DNA of 40,456 bases from REEB48 sp964355085 (GCA_964355085.1 CAYHBW010000006.1:1-40456), one strand, 5' to 3'. Shown: positions 16,315 to 24,826, counted from the first letter of the stretch. Notes: generated from the letters alone by a model not told the origin. Numbers and translations: made by a program.

Positions 16315-17020
16315 GTTCTTTTTTTTCTCCTTTGATATCCAAGGTCTTATTTATATATATCTGCTGTACCAGGGTGAAAATCGAAGTAATCAGCCAGTAC
16401 ATTCCGACGGCCGCCGGCATATTGCTCAAAATCACTATCGTGAGCACCGGACCCATGAAAACCATCTGCCTGCCGACTTCCTCTGCGGTTGAAAGCTTCT
16501 GATCTTTTTCAATCTTCGGCAGAGACAGCTTGCCTTGTATGTATTGGGCGGCTGCCGCCAGGATAACCATAAGGATACTCGGTTTCTGAAGATCTATCAA
16601 GTGCAGGAAGGTGGCGTTGACGCTTGCCGGGGCCGGAACAAAAGAATAGAGATGTACGAGGGTCTCCGGAGAAATGCCTTTATAGAATACCTGATAAAGG
16701 CCGATAAGAACCGGCAGCTGGACCAATATCATAAGAAATCCGGAAAATGGATTGACTTTATGGGCTTTATAAAGCTCCATCATGGCCTGCGCCTGCTTTT
16801 CCCGGTCATTTTTATGATCATGCTGGATTTTCCTGATCTCCGGCTGGAGCTTCTGCATCAGAGATTGGTCTTTCGCTCCTTTATAAAAAAGAGGTAATAA
16901 TATCAATCTGATCAGAAAAGTAAGGAGTATTATGGCGACGCCGAGATCCTGGAATGAAACTGTTTCATAAAACCAGACAAGGGCGTTCAAAAGAGGTATA
17001 TAGAAAAAAGTTTGGAACAT
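16301..17020 (-). CDS. yidC: YidC/Oxa1 family membrane protein insertase
   Basis: YidC inserts and folds proteins in the cytoplasmic membrane, alone or with SecYEG. The 239-residue form is the short, Gram-positive-like type without the large periplasmic domain. It has five hydrophobic segments: PLLNALVWFYETVSF, then LGVAIILLTFLIRLILLPLF with the conserved arginine of the hydrophilic groove, PFSGFLMILVQLPVLIGLYQ, PSILMVILAAAAQYIQ, and MVFMGPVLTIVILSNMPAAV followed by MYWLITSIFTLVQQ. The charged cytoplasmic loop MQKLQPEIRKIQHDHKNDRE lies after the second. Its place between rnpA and jag is the classic origin-region order. Confidence 0.95.
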   Translation of the reverse strand: MFQTFFYIPLLNALVWFYETVSFQDLGVAIILLTFLIRLILLPLFYKGAKDQSLMQKLQPEIRKIQHDHKNDREKQAQAMMELYKAHKVNPFSGFLMILVQLPVLIGLYQVFYKGISPETLVHLYSFVPAPASVNATFLHLIDLQKPSILMVILAAAAQYIQGKLSLPKIEKDQKLSTAEEVGRQMVFMGPVLTIVILSNMPAAVGMYWLITSIFTLVQQIYINKTLDIKGEKKEHGIS

Positions 17021-17098
17021 ATTTGGGGTGGGTTGAATTATGAATGAGGAATTAAGAATTATGACTTACAGCTGATTTGATTCATTATCCCTGATTCA
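17021..17098. repeat. ATTATGAAT-type inverted repeat between yidC and rnpA
   Basis: The gap holds TGAATTATGAATGAGGAATT and, further on, the inverted family member GATTCATTATCCCTGATTCA. The same sequence family fills the gap before PrgI (9154-9243), so it is a dispersed element. No gene is seen. Confidence 0.5.
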
Positions 17099-17440
17099 TT
17101 ATTCGCTATTCCGTTTCATTATAACATCAAAAACACCGTTGATTTCTTTTCTGATTTCTTCCGTGGCGGCTCCGGAAATCCGTGATCCGGTAATTATCAA
17201 AAGGTCTGAATTCGGCAAACTGAAGTCTTTTTGTCTGATCCGAATCGCATCAAAAATCGCCCGGCGGATCCTGTTCCGATCGGAAGCTTTCTTTATAGCG
17301 CCTTTCTTCAGGATAATTCCGAATCTGGAATAAGGAAGATTACTGCTGAAAATTTTCACCAGAAAATCCTGGAATCTCATCTCTTTTCCTTTTTTCCCGA
17401 TTGCCGTTTGAATCGGCAACCGGTATTTTTTTGCTAACAT
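17099..17440 (-). CDS. rnpA: ribonuclease P protein component
   Basis: RnpA is the protein cofactor of RNase P, which removes 5' leaders from pre-tRNAs. The 113-residue protein shows the RNR signature in KKASDRNRIRRAIFDAIR (~residues 48-65), preceded by YSRFGIILKKGAIK and followed by DLLIITGSRISGA. I start at the ATG at 17440 (MLAKKYRLP), because that is the family's usual N-terminus. A longer reading from 17461 would begin in a spacer that carries a dispersed GGTCGGGGCGAATTA-type repeat. It lies 43 bp downstream of rpmH on the same strand. Confidence 0.92.
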   Translation of the reverse strand: MLAKKYRLPIQTAIGKKGKEMRFQDFLVKIFSSNLPYSRFGIILKKGAIKKASDRNRIRRAIFDAIRIRQKDFSLPNSDLLIITGSRISGAATEEIRKEINGVFDVIMKRNSE

Positions 17441-17483
17441 AATTAGATTCGCCCCGACCAAGGTCGGGGCGAATTACTTGATA

Positions 17484-17618
17484 CTAAACAGTAAGCTTGT
17501 GCCGCCCCTTCTGCCTGCGGGCTTTCAGGACACGCCTTCCGCCGGTTGTGCGGCTTCTGCGTAAAAATCCGTGCGACCTGGATCGCTTTCTCTTTTTTGG
17601 CTGATATGTTTGTGACAT
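17484..17618 (-). CDS. rpmH: 50S ribosomal protein L34
   Basis: Translation of the complement of 17484-17618 gives 44 residues: MSQTYQPKKRKRSRSHGFLR, then RSRTTGGRRVLKARRQKGRH and KLTV. This is a textbook L34 with the QPKKRKR start, the SHGFLRR core and the conserved GRRVLKARRQKGR. L34 is a small, very basic protein of the large ribosomal subunit. It starts the rpmH-rnpA-yidC-jag operon next to dnaA. There is no Shine-Dalgarno site. A strong promoter lies so close that the mRNA is probably leaderless. Confidence 0.96.
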   Translation of the reverse strand: MSQTYQPKKRKRSRSHGFLRRSRTTGGRRVLKARRQKGRHKLTV

Positions 17619-17624
17619 GAAGAC

Positions 17625-17653
17625 ATCATATACCATTTTCCGGCCGGAATCAA
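17625..17653 (-). promoter_or_regulatory. rpmH promoter, predicted leaderless start
   Basis: On the minus strand, TTGATT (17648-17653) and TATGAT (17625-17630) are 17 bp apart. The ATG of rpmH begins 6 nt after the -10 box, so transcription would start at or within a few bases of the start codon. Confidence 0.65.
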
Positions 17654-17884
17654 GGGCGCAAAAATCGGAAAAACTCCTTCAAAGCAGCGAATAAAACATC
17701 CAGAAAACGGGAATGTGTTGAAATCATCCGTGATTTCCCGATTTTTTGACGGAAATAGCAAGTCCCTATGGACAAAAGGAGAACAAGTGATGCATAATTG
17801 ATGCAAACAGTTTTTCAGTTTTTTACCAAAGACAAAAAAATATTCTTTCCACAGGAAATTCACAGTTTATTCCATTTCCGCTGT

Positions 17885-17912
17885 TTGAATGAAAGCGATA
17901 ATAAACTAAAAT
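17885..17912 (+). promoter_or_regulatory. putative dnaA promoter
   Basis: TTGAAT at 17885-17890 and TAAAAT at 17907-17912 with a 16-bp spacer lie about 75 bp upstream of the dnaA start. Confidence 0.5.
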
Positions 17913-17987
17913 GAATGTATGCTCGCGTTCAGTTTCTGAAACTTTTAAAAAATTCTCATTTTTTCCGATCTGAAGTGAGGCGGATCG

Positions 17988-19391
17988 GTGAAAAATATTC
18001 AACATTCACTTTTTACATACATGGAGTTCGAACAAATTTGGCAAACCGCCCTCGGCGAAATAGAAATACAGATTTCTAAGCCTAATTTTGCGACCTGGCT
18101 TAAAAACAGCCGATTATTGGATAAGCAGGAAGGCGTCGTCCTGGTCGGACTCCCTAATAATTTTGCGAAAGAGTGGGTTGAAAACAAATATCAGAAAATA
18201 ATCCTCAACGCCCTCCGAAATCTCGATCAGGGAACCAAAAAAGTCCAGTTCACCGTCCATAACAGCAACGCCGCTCCGGCCACGCTCGCTCCGCAAAAAA
18301 GAAACCGCCAGGCGACTGAAGAAGATTTCAAAAAACAGCTGGCTTTTGAAGAATTGAAAATCGATCCGGAAACCAATCTGAATCCGCGCTACCGGCTTGG
18401 ATCTTTCGTGGTCGGAAAAACAAATGAACTCGCGTATGCGGCGGCTTCCGCGGTGATTGAGGAAATCGGAAGGAAATATAATCCGCTTTTCATCTACGGC
18501 GGAACCGGTCTCGGCAAAACCCACCTCATTCAGGGGATCGGAAACGAAATAAAATCCCGCTACAACGACAAAGTACGCGTAAAATACGTTTCTTCGGAGA
18601 AATTCACCAATGATGTGATCTACGGAATCCGGAATAAGCGGATGGAAGACATGAAGGAAAAATACCGGACTGTGGATGTCCTGATAATCGACGACATTCA
18701 GTTTATCGCCGGCAAGGTCTCGACCGAAGAAGAATTTTTCCACACCTTCAACGCATTGTACGAAAATAACAAACAGATAATCATTTCTTCCGACCGTCCT
18801 CCGAAATTCATCCCGACGCTCCAGGATCGTCTGCAATCGCGATTCCAGGGCGGAATGACGGCTGATATCTCTTATCCTGATTACGAACTCCGCTTGGCCA
18901 TTTTAAAGACAAAACTGCAGGAAAGAGGAGTGGCTTTACCGGAAAACATCCTGGAATTCATCGCCAATAAGATCCAGAAGAATCTCCGCGAGCTTGAAGG
19001 GGTGCTTAACCGCATACTTTTCTATCAATATGCCAAAAAAGAGGTGACAATGCGCATGGCAGAGGAAATAGTCGGGGAATTACTCCAACAACCGACCAAA
19101 AACATCAATCCGAACCACATAATCACTTCCGTTGCCGAATATTTCGAGGTTTCCCCGGCCGACCTCACCGGACGTTGCCGCCAAAAAAGCATCGTTGAAC
19201 CCAGACAGGTGACTATGTACCTTCTCCGCGATATTCTCGGACTTTCTTATCCGGATATCGGCCAGAAACTCGGCAAAAGGGATCATACGACGGCAATTTA
19301 CGCCTACAGCAAGATCGCCGAAGAGATAAACAAGAATCAGGATCTTAATCAGAGGATAATCGCAATCAAGGATGTGATTTACAAAGAATAA
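17988..19391 (+). CDS. dnaA: chromosomal replication initiator protein DnaA
   Basis: DnaA binds DnaA boxes at oriC, oligomerises with ATP and opens the DNA. Domain I starts at MEFEQIWQTALGEIEIQISK. The AAA+ core has NPLFIYGGTGLGKTHLIQGI (Walker A, ~residues 163-182), VDVLIIDDIQFIAGK (Walker B, ~residue 228), SSDRPPKFIPTLQDRL and a SRFQGGM sensor II region. Domain IV has VEPRQVTMYLLRDI and the DNA-binding LGKRDHTTAIYAYSKI. Two starts are possible: GTG 17988, favoured by a GAGG ribosome-binding site 8 bp upstream, and ATG 18021, which fits the usual N-terminus but has no such site. Length 467 (or 456) residues is normal. Confidence 0.97.
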   Translation: MKNIQHSLFTYMEFEQIWQTALGEIEIQISKPNFATWLKNSRLLDKQEGVVLVGLPNNFAKEWVENKYQKIILNALRNLDQGTKKVQFTVHNSNAAPATLAPQKRNRQATEEDFKKQLAFEELKIDPETNLNPRYRLGSFVVGKTNELAYAAASAVIEEIGRKYNPLFIYGGTGLGKTHLIQGIGNEIKSRYNDKVRVKYVSSEKFTNDVIYGIRNKRMEDMKEKYRTVDVLIIDDIQFIAGKVSTEEEFFHTFNALYENNKQIIISSDRPPKFIPTLQDRLQSRFQGGMTADISYPDYELRLAILKTKLQERGVALPENILEFIANKIQKNLRELEGVLNRILFYQYAKKEVTMRMAEEIVGELLQQPTKNINPNHIITSVAEYFEVSPADLTGRCRQKSIVEPRQVTMYLLRDILGLSYPDIGQKLGKRDHTTAIYAYSKIAEEINKNQDLNQRIIAIKDVIYKE

Positions 19392-19586
19392 ACTGTGCAG
19401 AAGTATGTGCAGAAACTCCGGAAGAGTCGGATAACTTTAAAAAAATGAAAAGTTATCCCACTCCATCCACTACTCCATCCACAATAATCAACAGAATTAA
19501 AAGCGGAAATAACCGCATCAATAAAGACTCCGTAAAATCTATCCACATTTCCACAATCCCTATTACAACTGCTATTTATATATAAA
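19392..19586. other. candidate oriC: dnaA-dnaN intergenic DnaA-box cluster
   Basis: Within 195 bp are two direct copies of TGTGCAGAA (19394-19402, 19406-19414) and a series of box-like nonamers resembling TTATCCACA: TTATCCCAC (19453), CCATCCACT (19463), CCATCCACA (19475), CTATCCACA (19539) and ATTTCCACA (19547). An AT-rich ATTTATATATAAAATG stretch precedes dnaN. The location between dnaA and dnaN is a standard bacterial origin site. The assignment is inferred. Confidence 0.6.
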
Positions 19587-20696
19587 ATGAAATTAGTAAT
19601 ACTCAAAAATAATTTACGCGAAGGATTGATGGCAATCGAACGGGCGTCATCTGAAAACAACAATCTTCCAATACTTAAGAATGTCCTAATCAGGACATTC
19701 AATAACAAAATCCAGTTATCAGCGACGAATCTGGAGATTGCCGTATCCAAACAGGTCTCCGGAAAGATAGTGGAAGAAGGAAGCATTACCGTCCCTCTTA
19801 GTACCTTGAATACGATTGTCGGAAACACCAATAGCGAGAGGATAAATCTTGAAACTGACCGCAATGTAATGCAGTTCAAGACTGATAACTACGAAGCATC
19901 CATCCAGGGACTTCCGGAGGAGGAATTCCCGATAATTCCGAAAATAGAGAACGTCAAAAATCACCTTACTCTTTCCGCCGAACTTTTCAGGGATTCCGCA
20001 TTGAAAGTCATCAATGCCATACAGATATCGGAAATCCGTCCGGAGATCAGCGGAATGCTGCTGGATTTCCAGGTCACACATTTCAAACTTGTCGGAACTG
20101 ACAGTTTCCGTCTGGCTGAAAAGACCATCAATGAAACGAATTATAATTCAACTTTCCAGCGCGGTTTCAAGGTGATAATCCCGTTCAAAACGATGCAGGA
20201 AGTCCTCCGGACGCTTACCAAAGGGGAAGTTTCCATATTCATCGATCCGAATCAGATTCTTTTCAAAAGCGAAGATCTGGAGATAATTTCCAGATTGATC
20301 GACGGGAATTATCCGGATTATGATCCGATAACGCCGAAATCTTTTGAAACAGAAATGACTCTGGAAAGGGAGCAGTTGGTGAACGCCGTAAAACTTGTCA
20401 GTACTTTCAGCGGGAAAGTCAACGACATACGCATGAAAGTCAAAGACGGAAAAAAAATCCTTGAAGTCTATTCAGTCAATCAGCTTCTCGGAGAAAATAA
20501 ATATCTCGTGCCGGTGAAGGTGAAAGGAAATGAAACCGAAGTTTCTTTTAATTGGAGATATCTGATGGATGGACTTAAAAATTTCAGCGGACAGGATATA
20601 TTTTTCGGAGTCAACGGGAATAACCGGGCGGCTATGCTGAAAAATTCCTCCGATGCGACTTATTTCTACATATTGATGCCTATCAACGCGAACTGA
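19587..20696 (+). CDS. dnaN: DNA polymerase III subunit beta (sliding clamp)
   Basis: DnaN forms the ring that holds polymerases on DNA and recruits many repair factors. The 369-residue length is that of a three-domain clamp. Recognisable stretches are KNNLREGLMAIERASSENNN, LPILKNVLIRTF, LSATNLEIAVS, a YEASIQGLPEEEFPIIPKI segment, MLLDFQVTHFKLVGTDSFRL, PFKTMQEVLRTL, DGNYPDYDPITPKSFET and the C-terminal YFYILMPINAN. It lies directly after dnaA, with a terminator 1 bp after its stop. The start ATG follows an AT-rich origin segment without a clear ribosome-binding site. Confidence 0.97.
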   Translation: MKLVILKNNLREGLMAIERASSENNNLPILKNVLIRTFNNKIQLSATNLEIAVSKQVSGKIVEEGSITVPLSTLNTIVGNTNSERINLETDRNVMQFKTDNYEASIQGLPEEEFPIIPKIENVKNHLTLSAELFRDSALKVINAIQISEIRPEISGMLLDFQVTHFKLVGTDSFRLAEKTINETNYNSTFQRGFKVIIPFKTMQEVLRTLTKGEVSIFIDPNQILFKSEDLEIISRLIDGNYPDYDPITPKSFETEMTLEREQLVNAVKLVSTFSGKVNDIRMKVKDGKKILEVYSVNQLLGENKYLVPVKVKGNETEVSFNWRYLMDGLKNFSGQDIFFGVNGNNRAAMLKNSSDATYFYILMPINAN

Positions 20697-20721
20697 AAAA
20701 TACCCTTTAAGAGGGTATTTT
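20697..20721. terminator. intrinsic terminator after dnaN
   Basis: AAAATACCCT and AGGGTATTTT form a 10-bp stem with a 5-nt loop, followed by TTT-rich DNA. It also lies 1 bp beyond the convergent PBP gene's stop, so it can serve both strands. Confidence 0.85.
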
Positions 20722-23196
20722 TTATTTATACAGTATCACTTCTTTCACTGTTTCCGTCTTGTTCTTATCCACCACCCGTATTTTCATGGAATTCTGAAGC
20801 AGTATGTTTCTCGGTACGAGATTGAACTGGTAATTCACGTTTTTTCCGAGAAGTCCGACGCGGTTGTCCATCAGTTCATTGTTGAATATGAGCTGAATCT
20901 GTGAAATATCATTTTCGGAAGTTATTTCCGCGGAAACCTGTATATTCCTCTGGATGAAATCCCCGTTTTTGGGATTCGAAAGATTAACAGTCATTGCGCC
21001 AGTTATGGCAGTCGTCTGGTTCTGGGCGCCCAGAGGAATCGGTTTATTGTAGTTCTGGAGGAAATTAGGGACGTTCTGCTGCGCCCACTGCAGGACAGGA
21101 TCTTCCCAGTTTTTGAATTGTGAATCATTTTCCGGCTGGAGAGGTTGCGGACCGAGCGGGTCGTTTTTATCCACATAATAAAGTATGTCGTGGATCTGCG
21201 GATAATTCTGGCTGCCGACGGCGTAATTCACGATATATTCTTTATTGAACATCGGTTTCTGGACAGTGATCGGATCAGGCCTGTTGAAAGATATTAAAGG
21301 CCGGTTTTTGACGGCTTCTTTCATGAAAGCGCTCCATATCGGGACAGCTGCCAGGATGCTGGAACCTCGCCTCTGCATAGGAGTGTTGTCATTGTTTCCG
21401 GTCCAGACTCCGACAACCAGATCAGGCGTGTATCCCATCGTCCAGGCATCTCGGTAATCATTAGTCGTTCCGGTTTTCAGGGCGACCTCATGTCCGGGGA
21501 AAACAGTCAGGTTCAAGCTTGAATGGAAAAGATTCGCCCTTTCGTCTATATCAGTAAGGATGTCGTTTATGATTCTCGGGTATTGGGGATCGATGATCTG
21601 TTCGGCCGAATCCTCGTATTCTTCCACGATGCTTCCCTTGGAATCAGTGATTGAGAGTATCATCGTCTGCCGGTGTCTGACGCCTTCCTGCGCGAATACG
21701 GAATAAGCGCCGACGAGTTCCTTGAGTATTATTTCTCCGCCGCCGAGAACCAGAGAAAGTCCGTAACGGCTTCGTTCGGTCAGCGTAGTTATTCCGAAAT
21801 CCTTAACCAGCCCCAGCATGTTGTCTATACCGGCAATATAAAGGGTTTTGACGGCCGGAATGTTTATCGATTGGGCAAGTGAAGATCGCAGCGTCACCGG
21901 TCCGCGGAAAGTTTCATCGAAATTTCCCGGTTTATAGCTGTTTTCCGGAATTCCGGTGGCGTCGAATTCTGTTTCCAGGTCGAACAGGACGGTATTCGGT
22001 GTAAGTCCTTTTTTGAAAGCGGTGACGTAAGTGAACGGCTTGATGGATGATCCCGGCTGCCGGAGTCCCTGCGTGGCGACATTGAAATTTCCTTCAAATT
22101 TGCAATCCAAGCCAGGCGTGCAGTTTTCCGGTTCAGGGGGGGCGAAATAATCCTTGGAGCCGACCATGGCGAGAATCTGGCCATTAGTGGCATCCTGCGC
22201 GACTAAAGCCGCATTATGTCCTTCATAAAGTTCAGTATTGCGCGTCGCGCCTTCCAATACTGCATTTTCTGCAATCTGCTGCAGATCCCAATCAAGAGTT
22301 GTCACCACCTTCAATCCGGCGGTTTGGACATATCCTTCCCCGTATTTTTTATTCAGATAATCCTGGACCTCAAGGACGAAATGTGGAGCGCTAAGATTAG
22401 TGGCCTGCGGAGCGAATTCGAACTGATATTTTTCCGCCTGCGCCATTTCCTTTTCACTGATATATCCGAATTCATGCATTTTTTCGAGAACCAGATTCTT
22501 TCTTGCCAGAAGATCCGGAAGATAACGGCCCCAAGGAGAATAATAACTGGTCGCTTTCGGCAAACTGGCCAGCAGAGCGGATTCCGCCAGATTCAGTTCA
22601 GACGCTTTTTTCGCGAAAAAAGTCTGGGCTGCGGCCTCGATTCCGTAAGCATTGCTTCCATACGGAATCTGATTGAGGTAGAGATTCAGAATTTCATCCT
22701 TGGAATATTTTTTTTCCAGTTCGTAGGCGACAATCAGTTCTTTGAATTTTCTTATGACTGTCCTTTCCGGACTTAAAAAAGCGTTTTTCGCCAATTGCTG
22801 GGTGATGGTGGATCCGCCGCGGGCTCTGTCCCTTTGTCCGGTCAGGGGCTCGATGATTGCGCCGTTGATTATGGACGGGATGCTGAATCCGCCATGGGCG
22901 TAAAAATCCTTATCTTCGATGGATATGGTCGCTTTTTTGACGTATTCCGGGATTTCATCGTAGGGAATGGTGGTGCGCTTTTCTTCGCCATGGATTTCAT
23001 AAAGGAGGACTTTTTCAGAGCGGTCGAATATTTTTGTGGATTGAGCGACCTGTCTGGTTTCGAATTCTTCCGGATTAGGCAGATCGTTCAGTACGAAAGC
23101 GATCAAAACAAGTCCTCCGGCCAATGCGGAGAGAGCGGCGATCAATGCGCCTGATAAGCCGTGTTTTTTGGCGAATTTGAATAATTTCAGTTTCAT
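20722..23196 (-). CDS. class A penicillin-binding protein (PBP1A-type glycosyltransferase/transpeptidase)
   Basis: This bifunctional enzyme polymerises and cross-links peptidoglycan outside the membrane. It has a cytoplasmic basic tail and one membrane anchor (GALIAALSALAGGLVLIAFV, ~residues 16-35). The GT51 domain has the catalytic-glutamate motif ATISIEDKDFYAHGG, GGSTITQQLAKNAFLSPERT, ELEKKYSKDEILNLYLNQIP and YGSNAYGIEAAAQTFF. The transpeptidase domain has the nucleophile motif SSIKPFTY, the SxN motif QSINIPAVKT and the KTGT motif LKTGTTNDYRDAW. The C-terminal ~100 residues look beta-rich and probably form an extra Ig-like domain. At 824 residues it is of normal size. It could be called ponA or mrcA. 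Confidence 0.95.
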   Translation of the reverse strand: MKLKLFKFAKKHGLSGALIAALSALAGGLVLIAFVLNDLPNPEEFETRQVAQSTKIFDRSEKVLLYEIHGEEKRTTIPYDEIPEYVKKATISIEDKDFYAHGGFSIPSIINGAIIEPLTGQRDRARGGSTITQQLAKNAFLSPERTVIRKFKELIVAYELEKKYSKDEILNLYLNQIPYGSNAYGIEAAAQTFFAKKASELNLAESALLASLPKATSYYSPWGRYLPDLLARKNLVLEKMHEFGYISEKEMAQAEKYQFEFAPQATNLSAPHFVLEVQDYLNKKYGEGYVQTAGLKVVTTLDWDLQQIAENAVLEGATRNTELYEGHNAALVAQDATNGQILAMVGSKDYFAPPEPENCTPGLDCKFEGNFNVATQGLRQPGSSIKPFTYVTAFKKGLTPNTVLFDLETEFDATGIPENSYKPGNFDETFRGPVTLRSSLAQSINIPAVKTLYIAGIDNMLGLVKDFGITTLTERSRYGLSLVLGGGEIILKELVGAYSVFAQEGVRHRQTMILSITDSKGSIVEEYEDSAEQIIDPQYPRIINDILTDIDERANLFHSSLNLTVFPGHEVALKTGTTNDYRDAWTMGYTPDLVVGVWTGNNDNTPMQRRGSSILAAVPIWSAFMKEAVKNRPLISFNRPDPITVQKPMFNKEYIVNYAVGSQNYPQIHDILYYVDKNDPLGPQPLQPENDSQFKNWEDPVLQWAQQNVPNFLQNYNKPIPLGAQNQTTAITGAMTVNLSNPKNGDFIQRNIQVSAEITSENDISQIQLIFNNELMDNRVGLLGKNVNYQFNLVPRNILLQNSMKIRVVDKNKTETVKEVILYK

Positions 23197-23229
23197 ATTT
23201 TAGGTCGTATGGTGGTGATGTTCGGCTGT

Positions 23230-23287
23230 GTCATCCCGGGCTTGACCCGGGATCCAGGTCTGGATTCCGGATTAAATCCGGAATGAC
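23230..23287. repeat. dispersed double-hairpin repeat, copy 1
   Basis: GTCATCCCGGGCTTGACCCG begins a first hairpin. The spacer GGATCCAGGTCTGGATTCC leads to a second hairpin (CCGGATTAAATCCGG) that ends GAATGAC. The reverse complement of 27808-27880 has the same order and the same spacer, with different but still paired stems. Downstream to 23337 is a further CTGAGGATTG...CTCAGAATGACA repeat fragment. Confidence 0.8.
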
Positions 23288-23366
23288 AGATACTCCCGCT
23301 ATCCTGAGGATTGCCTACTCCACTCAGAATGACAATATCTCAATTATAATATAACACCATGAATGA

Positions 23367-23392
23367 CACATCCCCGGAGCTCCGGGGATGTG
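23367..23392. terminator. 26-bp perfect palindrome after the acidic-protein gene
   Basis: CACATCCCCGGAG is followed immediately by its exact complement, 14 bp beyond the stop of the minus-strand acidic gene. It lacks a T-run, so it may be a repeat or RNA 3'-end hairpin instead of a strict intrinsic terminator. Confidence 0.45.
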
Positions 23393-23405
23393 AAATATTT
23401 CAAAT

Positions 23406-23624
23406 CTAGTAAACTTCTTCCTCTTCTTCATCATCGCCTCCGACGAGAAGGAGATCGTCTTCATCATCATCTGCGGATTCTTCAAGGAGATCGTCTTCTT
23501 CCGCGTCTTTAGAAGACGGAACAACTTTTTTTCCGATAGGAGCTTCGGTCTCGTCATCTATGACGCCAAGGCTTTCATCAAGGCCCATATCGGATCCGGA
23601 TTCATTTTTCTTTTTCTTAGGCAT
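23406..23624 (-). CDS. small highly acidic protein of unknown function
   Basis: The 72-residue product starts with a basic MPKKKK and then becomes very acidic, with runs of D and E such as KDAEEDDLLEESADDDEDDL and GGDDEEEEEVY. There is no signal or membrane segment. It probably is intrinsically disordered, perhaps a nucleic-acid mimic or a chaperone-like partner, but no family is recognised. A good promoter (23692-23719, minus strand) precedes it, and a palindrome follows, so it seems to be a single-gene transcript. The frame is chosen because of that promoter and the clean start. Confidence 0.68.
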   Translation of the reverse strand: MPKKKKNESGSDMGLDESLGVIDDETEAPIGKKVVPSSKDAEEDDLLEESADDDEDDLLLVGGDDEEEEEVY

Positions 23625-23691
23625 TTTTTAATTGCGCGTGCGCTCTTTCAAATTATGAAGAAAAACACGACCTTTTTAATTAATACAGGAA

Positions 23692-23719
23692 AGTATACCG
23701 AACATTCTAAAGTAGTCAA
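23692..23719 (-). promoter_or_regulatory. promoter of the acidic-protein gene
   Basis: Minus-strand TTGACT (23714-23719) and TATACT (23692-23697), 16 bp apart, give a leader of roughly 60 nt before the ATG at 23624. Confidence 0.6.
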
Positions 23720-23726
23720 TAGGGGG

Positions 23727-24236
23727 TTAAGCCCAGTCCCTTTTTTGTGAAGCAGTAATCGCTACGGCCAGGGCATCGCTGGCATCGTCATATCCTTTGA
23801 CTTCTTCCATACGGAGAATCTTGGCCACCATTTTCGCCACGCCCTTCTTGTCCGCATTTCCATAGCCGGTGACGGCCCTCTTGATTTCCGAAGGGGTGAA
23901 TTCCTCTATCGGAATCTGGTAGTGAGCCAGTTCATTGATGAGCGCGCCGCGCGCCTGGGCGACCTCGATTCCGGTTTTCACGTTTTTAGTGAAATAAAGC
24001 TTTTCAATTCCGACTTTTTCCGGCTGGTAGGCGGTTATGAGTTCCCGCAGGGCGGAAGAGGCTTTTTGGAGAAGCTGCGCCAGTTCATTGTGCGAACCAT
24101 GCTGCTTGAGGTTGGAAGATATTTTTTTTCTGTTTATTTCAATCACGCCATAGGAGATGACGGACAGTTCGCGTCCGGAATTGATCAGTCCGTATCCGAT
24201 TCTCGTGCTTCCTGGGTCGATTCCAAGGATTATCAT
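23727..24236 (-). CDS. ruvC: Holliday junction endonuclease RuvC
   Basis: RuvC resolves four-way DNA junctions by paired nicks. The 169 residues show the RNase H-like first strand MIILGIDPGSTRIGYGLI with the catalytic Asp at residue 7, the catalytic-Glu region EKLYFTKNVKTGIEVAQARG (~residues 78-97), EFTPSEIKRAVTGYGNADKK and the C-terminal acidic motif YDDASDALAVAI (~150-161). The length is normal. It is on the same strand as yebC, a common gene neighbour, 65 bp downstream. RuvB is 4 kb away on the opposite strand, and RuvA is not in the window. Confidence 0.95.
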   Translation of the reverse strand: MIILGIDPGSTRIGYGLINSGRELSVISYGVIEINRKKISSNLKQHGSHNELAQLLQKASSALRELITAYQPEKVGIEKLYFTKNVKTGIEVAQARGALINELAHYQIPIEEFTPSEIKRAVTGYGNADKKGVAKMVAKILRMEEVKGYDDASDALAVAITASQKRDWA

Positions 24237-24301
24237 AGTTTATAAAGTTGAAAGTTATAAAGTTTATGATATATTTAAAAACTTTAAGAACTTATTAACT
24301 T

Positions 24302-24826
24302 TTAATTACTGCTCGTCACTACTTTTTGGACATCATCGTGTTCTTCGAGAGCTTCGATAAGATTAGAGATTTTTTTTCGGCCGTCTTCGGAAATTTTCTG
24401 CGGGAACTTCGCCAACCATCCTTCGGAGGTTTTTTCGAAGGCCCAAAGCACGCTTCCGGGATTTGCTATTTTTGCTCCGTTTTCCGTCAGGATATGTTTT
24501 ATTTCGGAAATACTCCGGTTCGTGTTGTCAGTGATGCCTTCGATTATGAGGGAGACACCTTCCGGTCCATAGGCCTCGATGACGATGTCTTCCGTCGCTT
24601 TTTCTTCCGACGCTTTGGATATCGCTCGACTTACGTTGTCCTGCGGAACATTGGCGGATTTGGCTGTTTCAATGGCCGATCGCAGTCTCGGATTGAATTG
24701 CGGATTCGGTTCGGTTTTGGCGGCGATGGAGATCGCTTTCAGTATTTTTGAGAATATCTGTCCGCGCTTTTTGTCGGTCACCGCTTTCTGGTTTTTTATT
24801 TGCGACCATTTATTATGTCCTGACAT
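24302..24826 (-). CDS. yebC: YebC/PmpR family protein, short form
   Basis: YebC proteins are DNA-binding regulators in some bacteria, and more recently were linked to ribosome function. The N-terminus is typical: MSGHNKWSQIKNQKAVTDKK, GQIFSKILKAISIAAK, then SANVPQDNVSRAISKA and EAYGPEGVSLIIEGITDNTN. At 174 residues it is about 65 shorter than the usual ~240. After GSVLWAFEKTSEGWLA the chain jumps to the normal C-terminal helix LIEALEEHDDVQKV, so most of the middle acidic domain is missing. The reading frame is intact and the ends are normal, so I take it as a lineage-specific short form, not a broken gene. Confidence 0.88.
   Translation of the reverse strand: MSGHNKWSQIKNQKAVTDKKRGQIFSKILKAISIAAKTEPNPQFNPRLRSAIETAKSANVPQDNVSRAISKASEEKATEDIVIEAYGPEGVSLIIEGITDNTNRSISEIKHILTENGAKIANPGSVLWAFEKTSEGWLAKFPQKISEDGRKKISNLIEALEEHDDVQKVVTSSN

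Larger units (their letters stand above)
17619..17987. other. rpmH-dnaA divergent intergenic region
   Basis: This 369-bp gap holds the rpmH promoter (minus), a dnaA promoter candidate (plus) and AT-rich DNA with isolated DnaA-box-like pieces such as CTTTCCACA near 17843-17851. No small gene or RNA is evident. It may form part of the origin, though the better box cluster is in the dnaA-dnaN gap. Confidence 0.5.
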
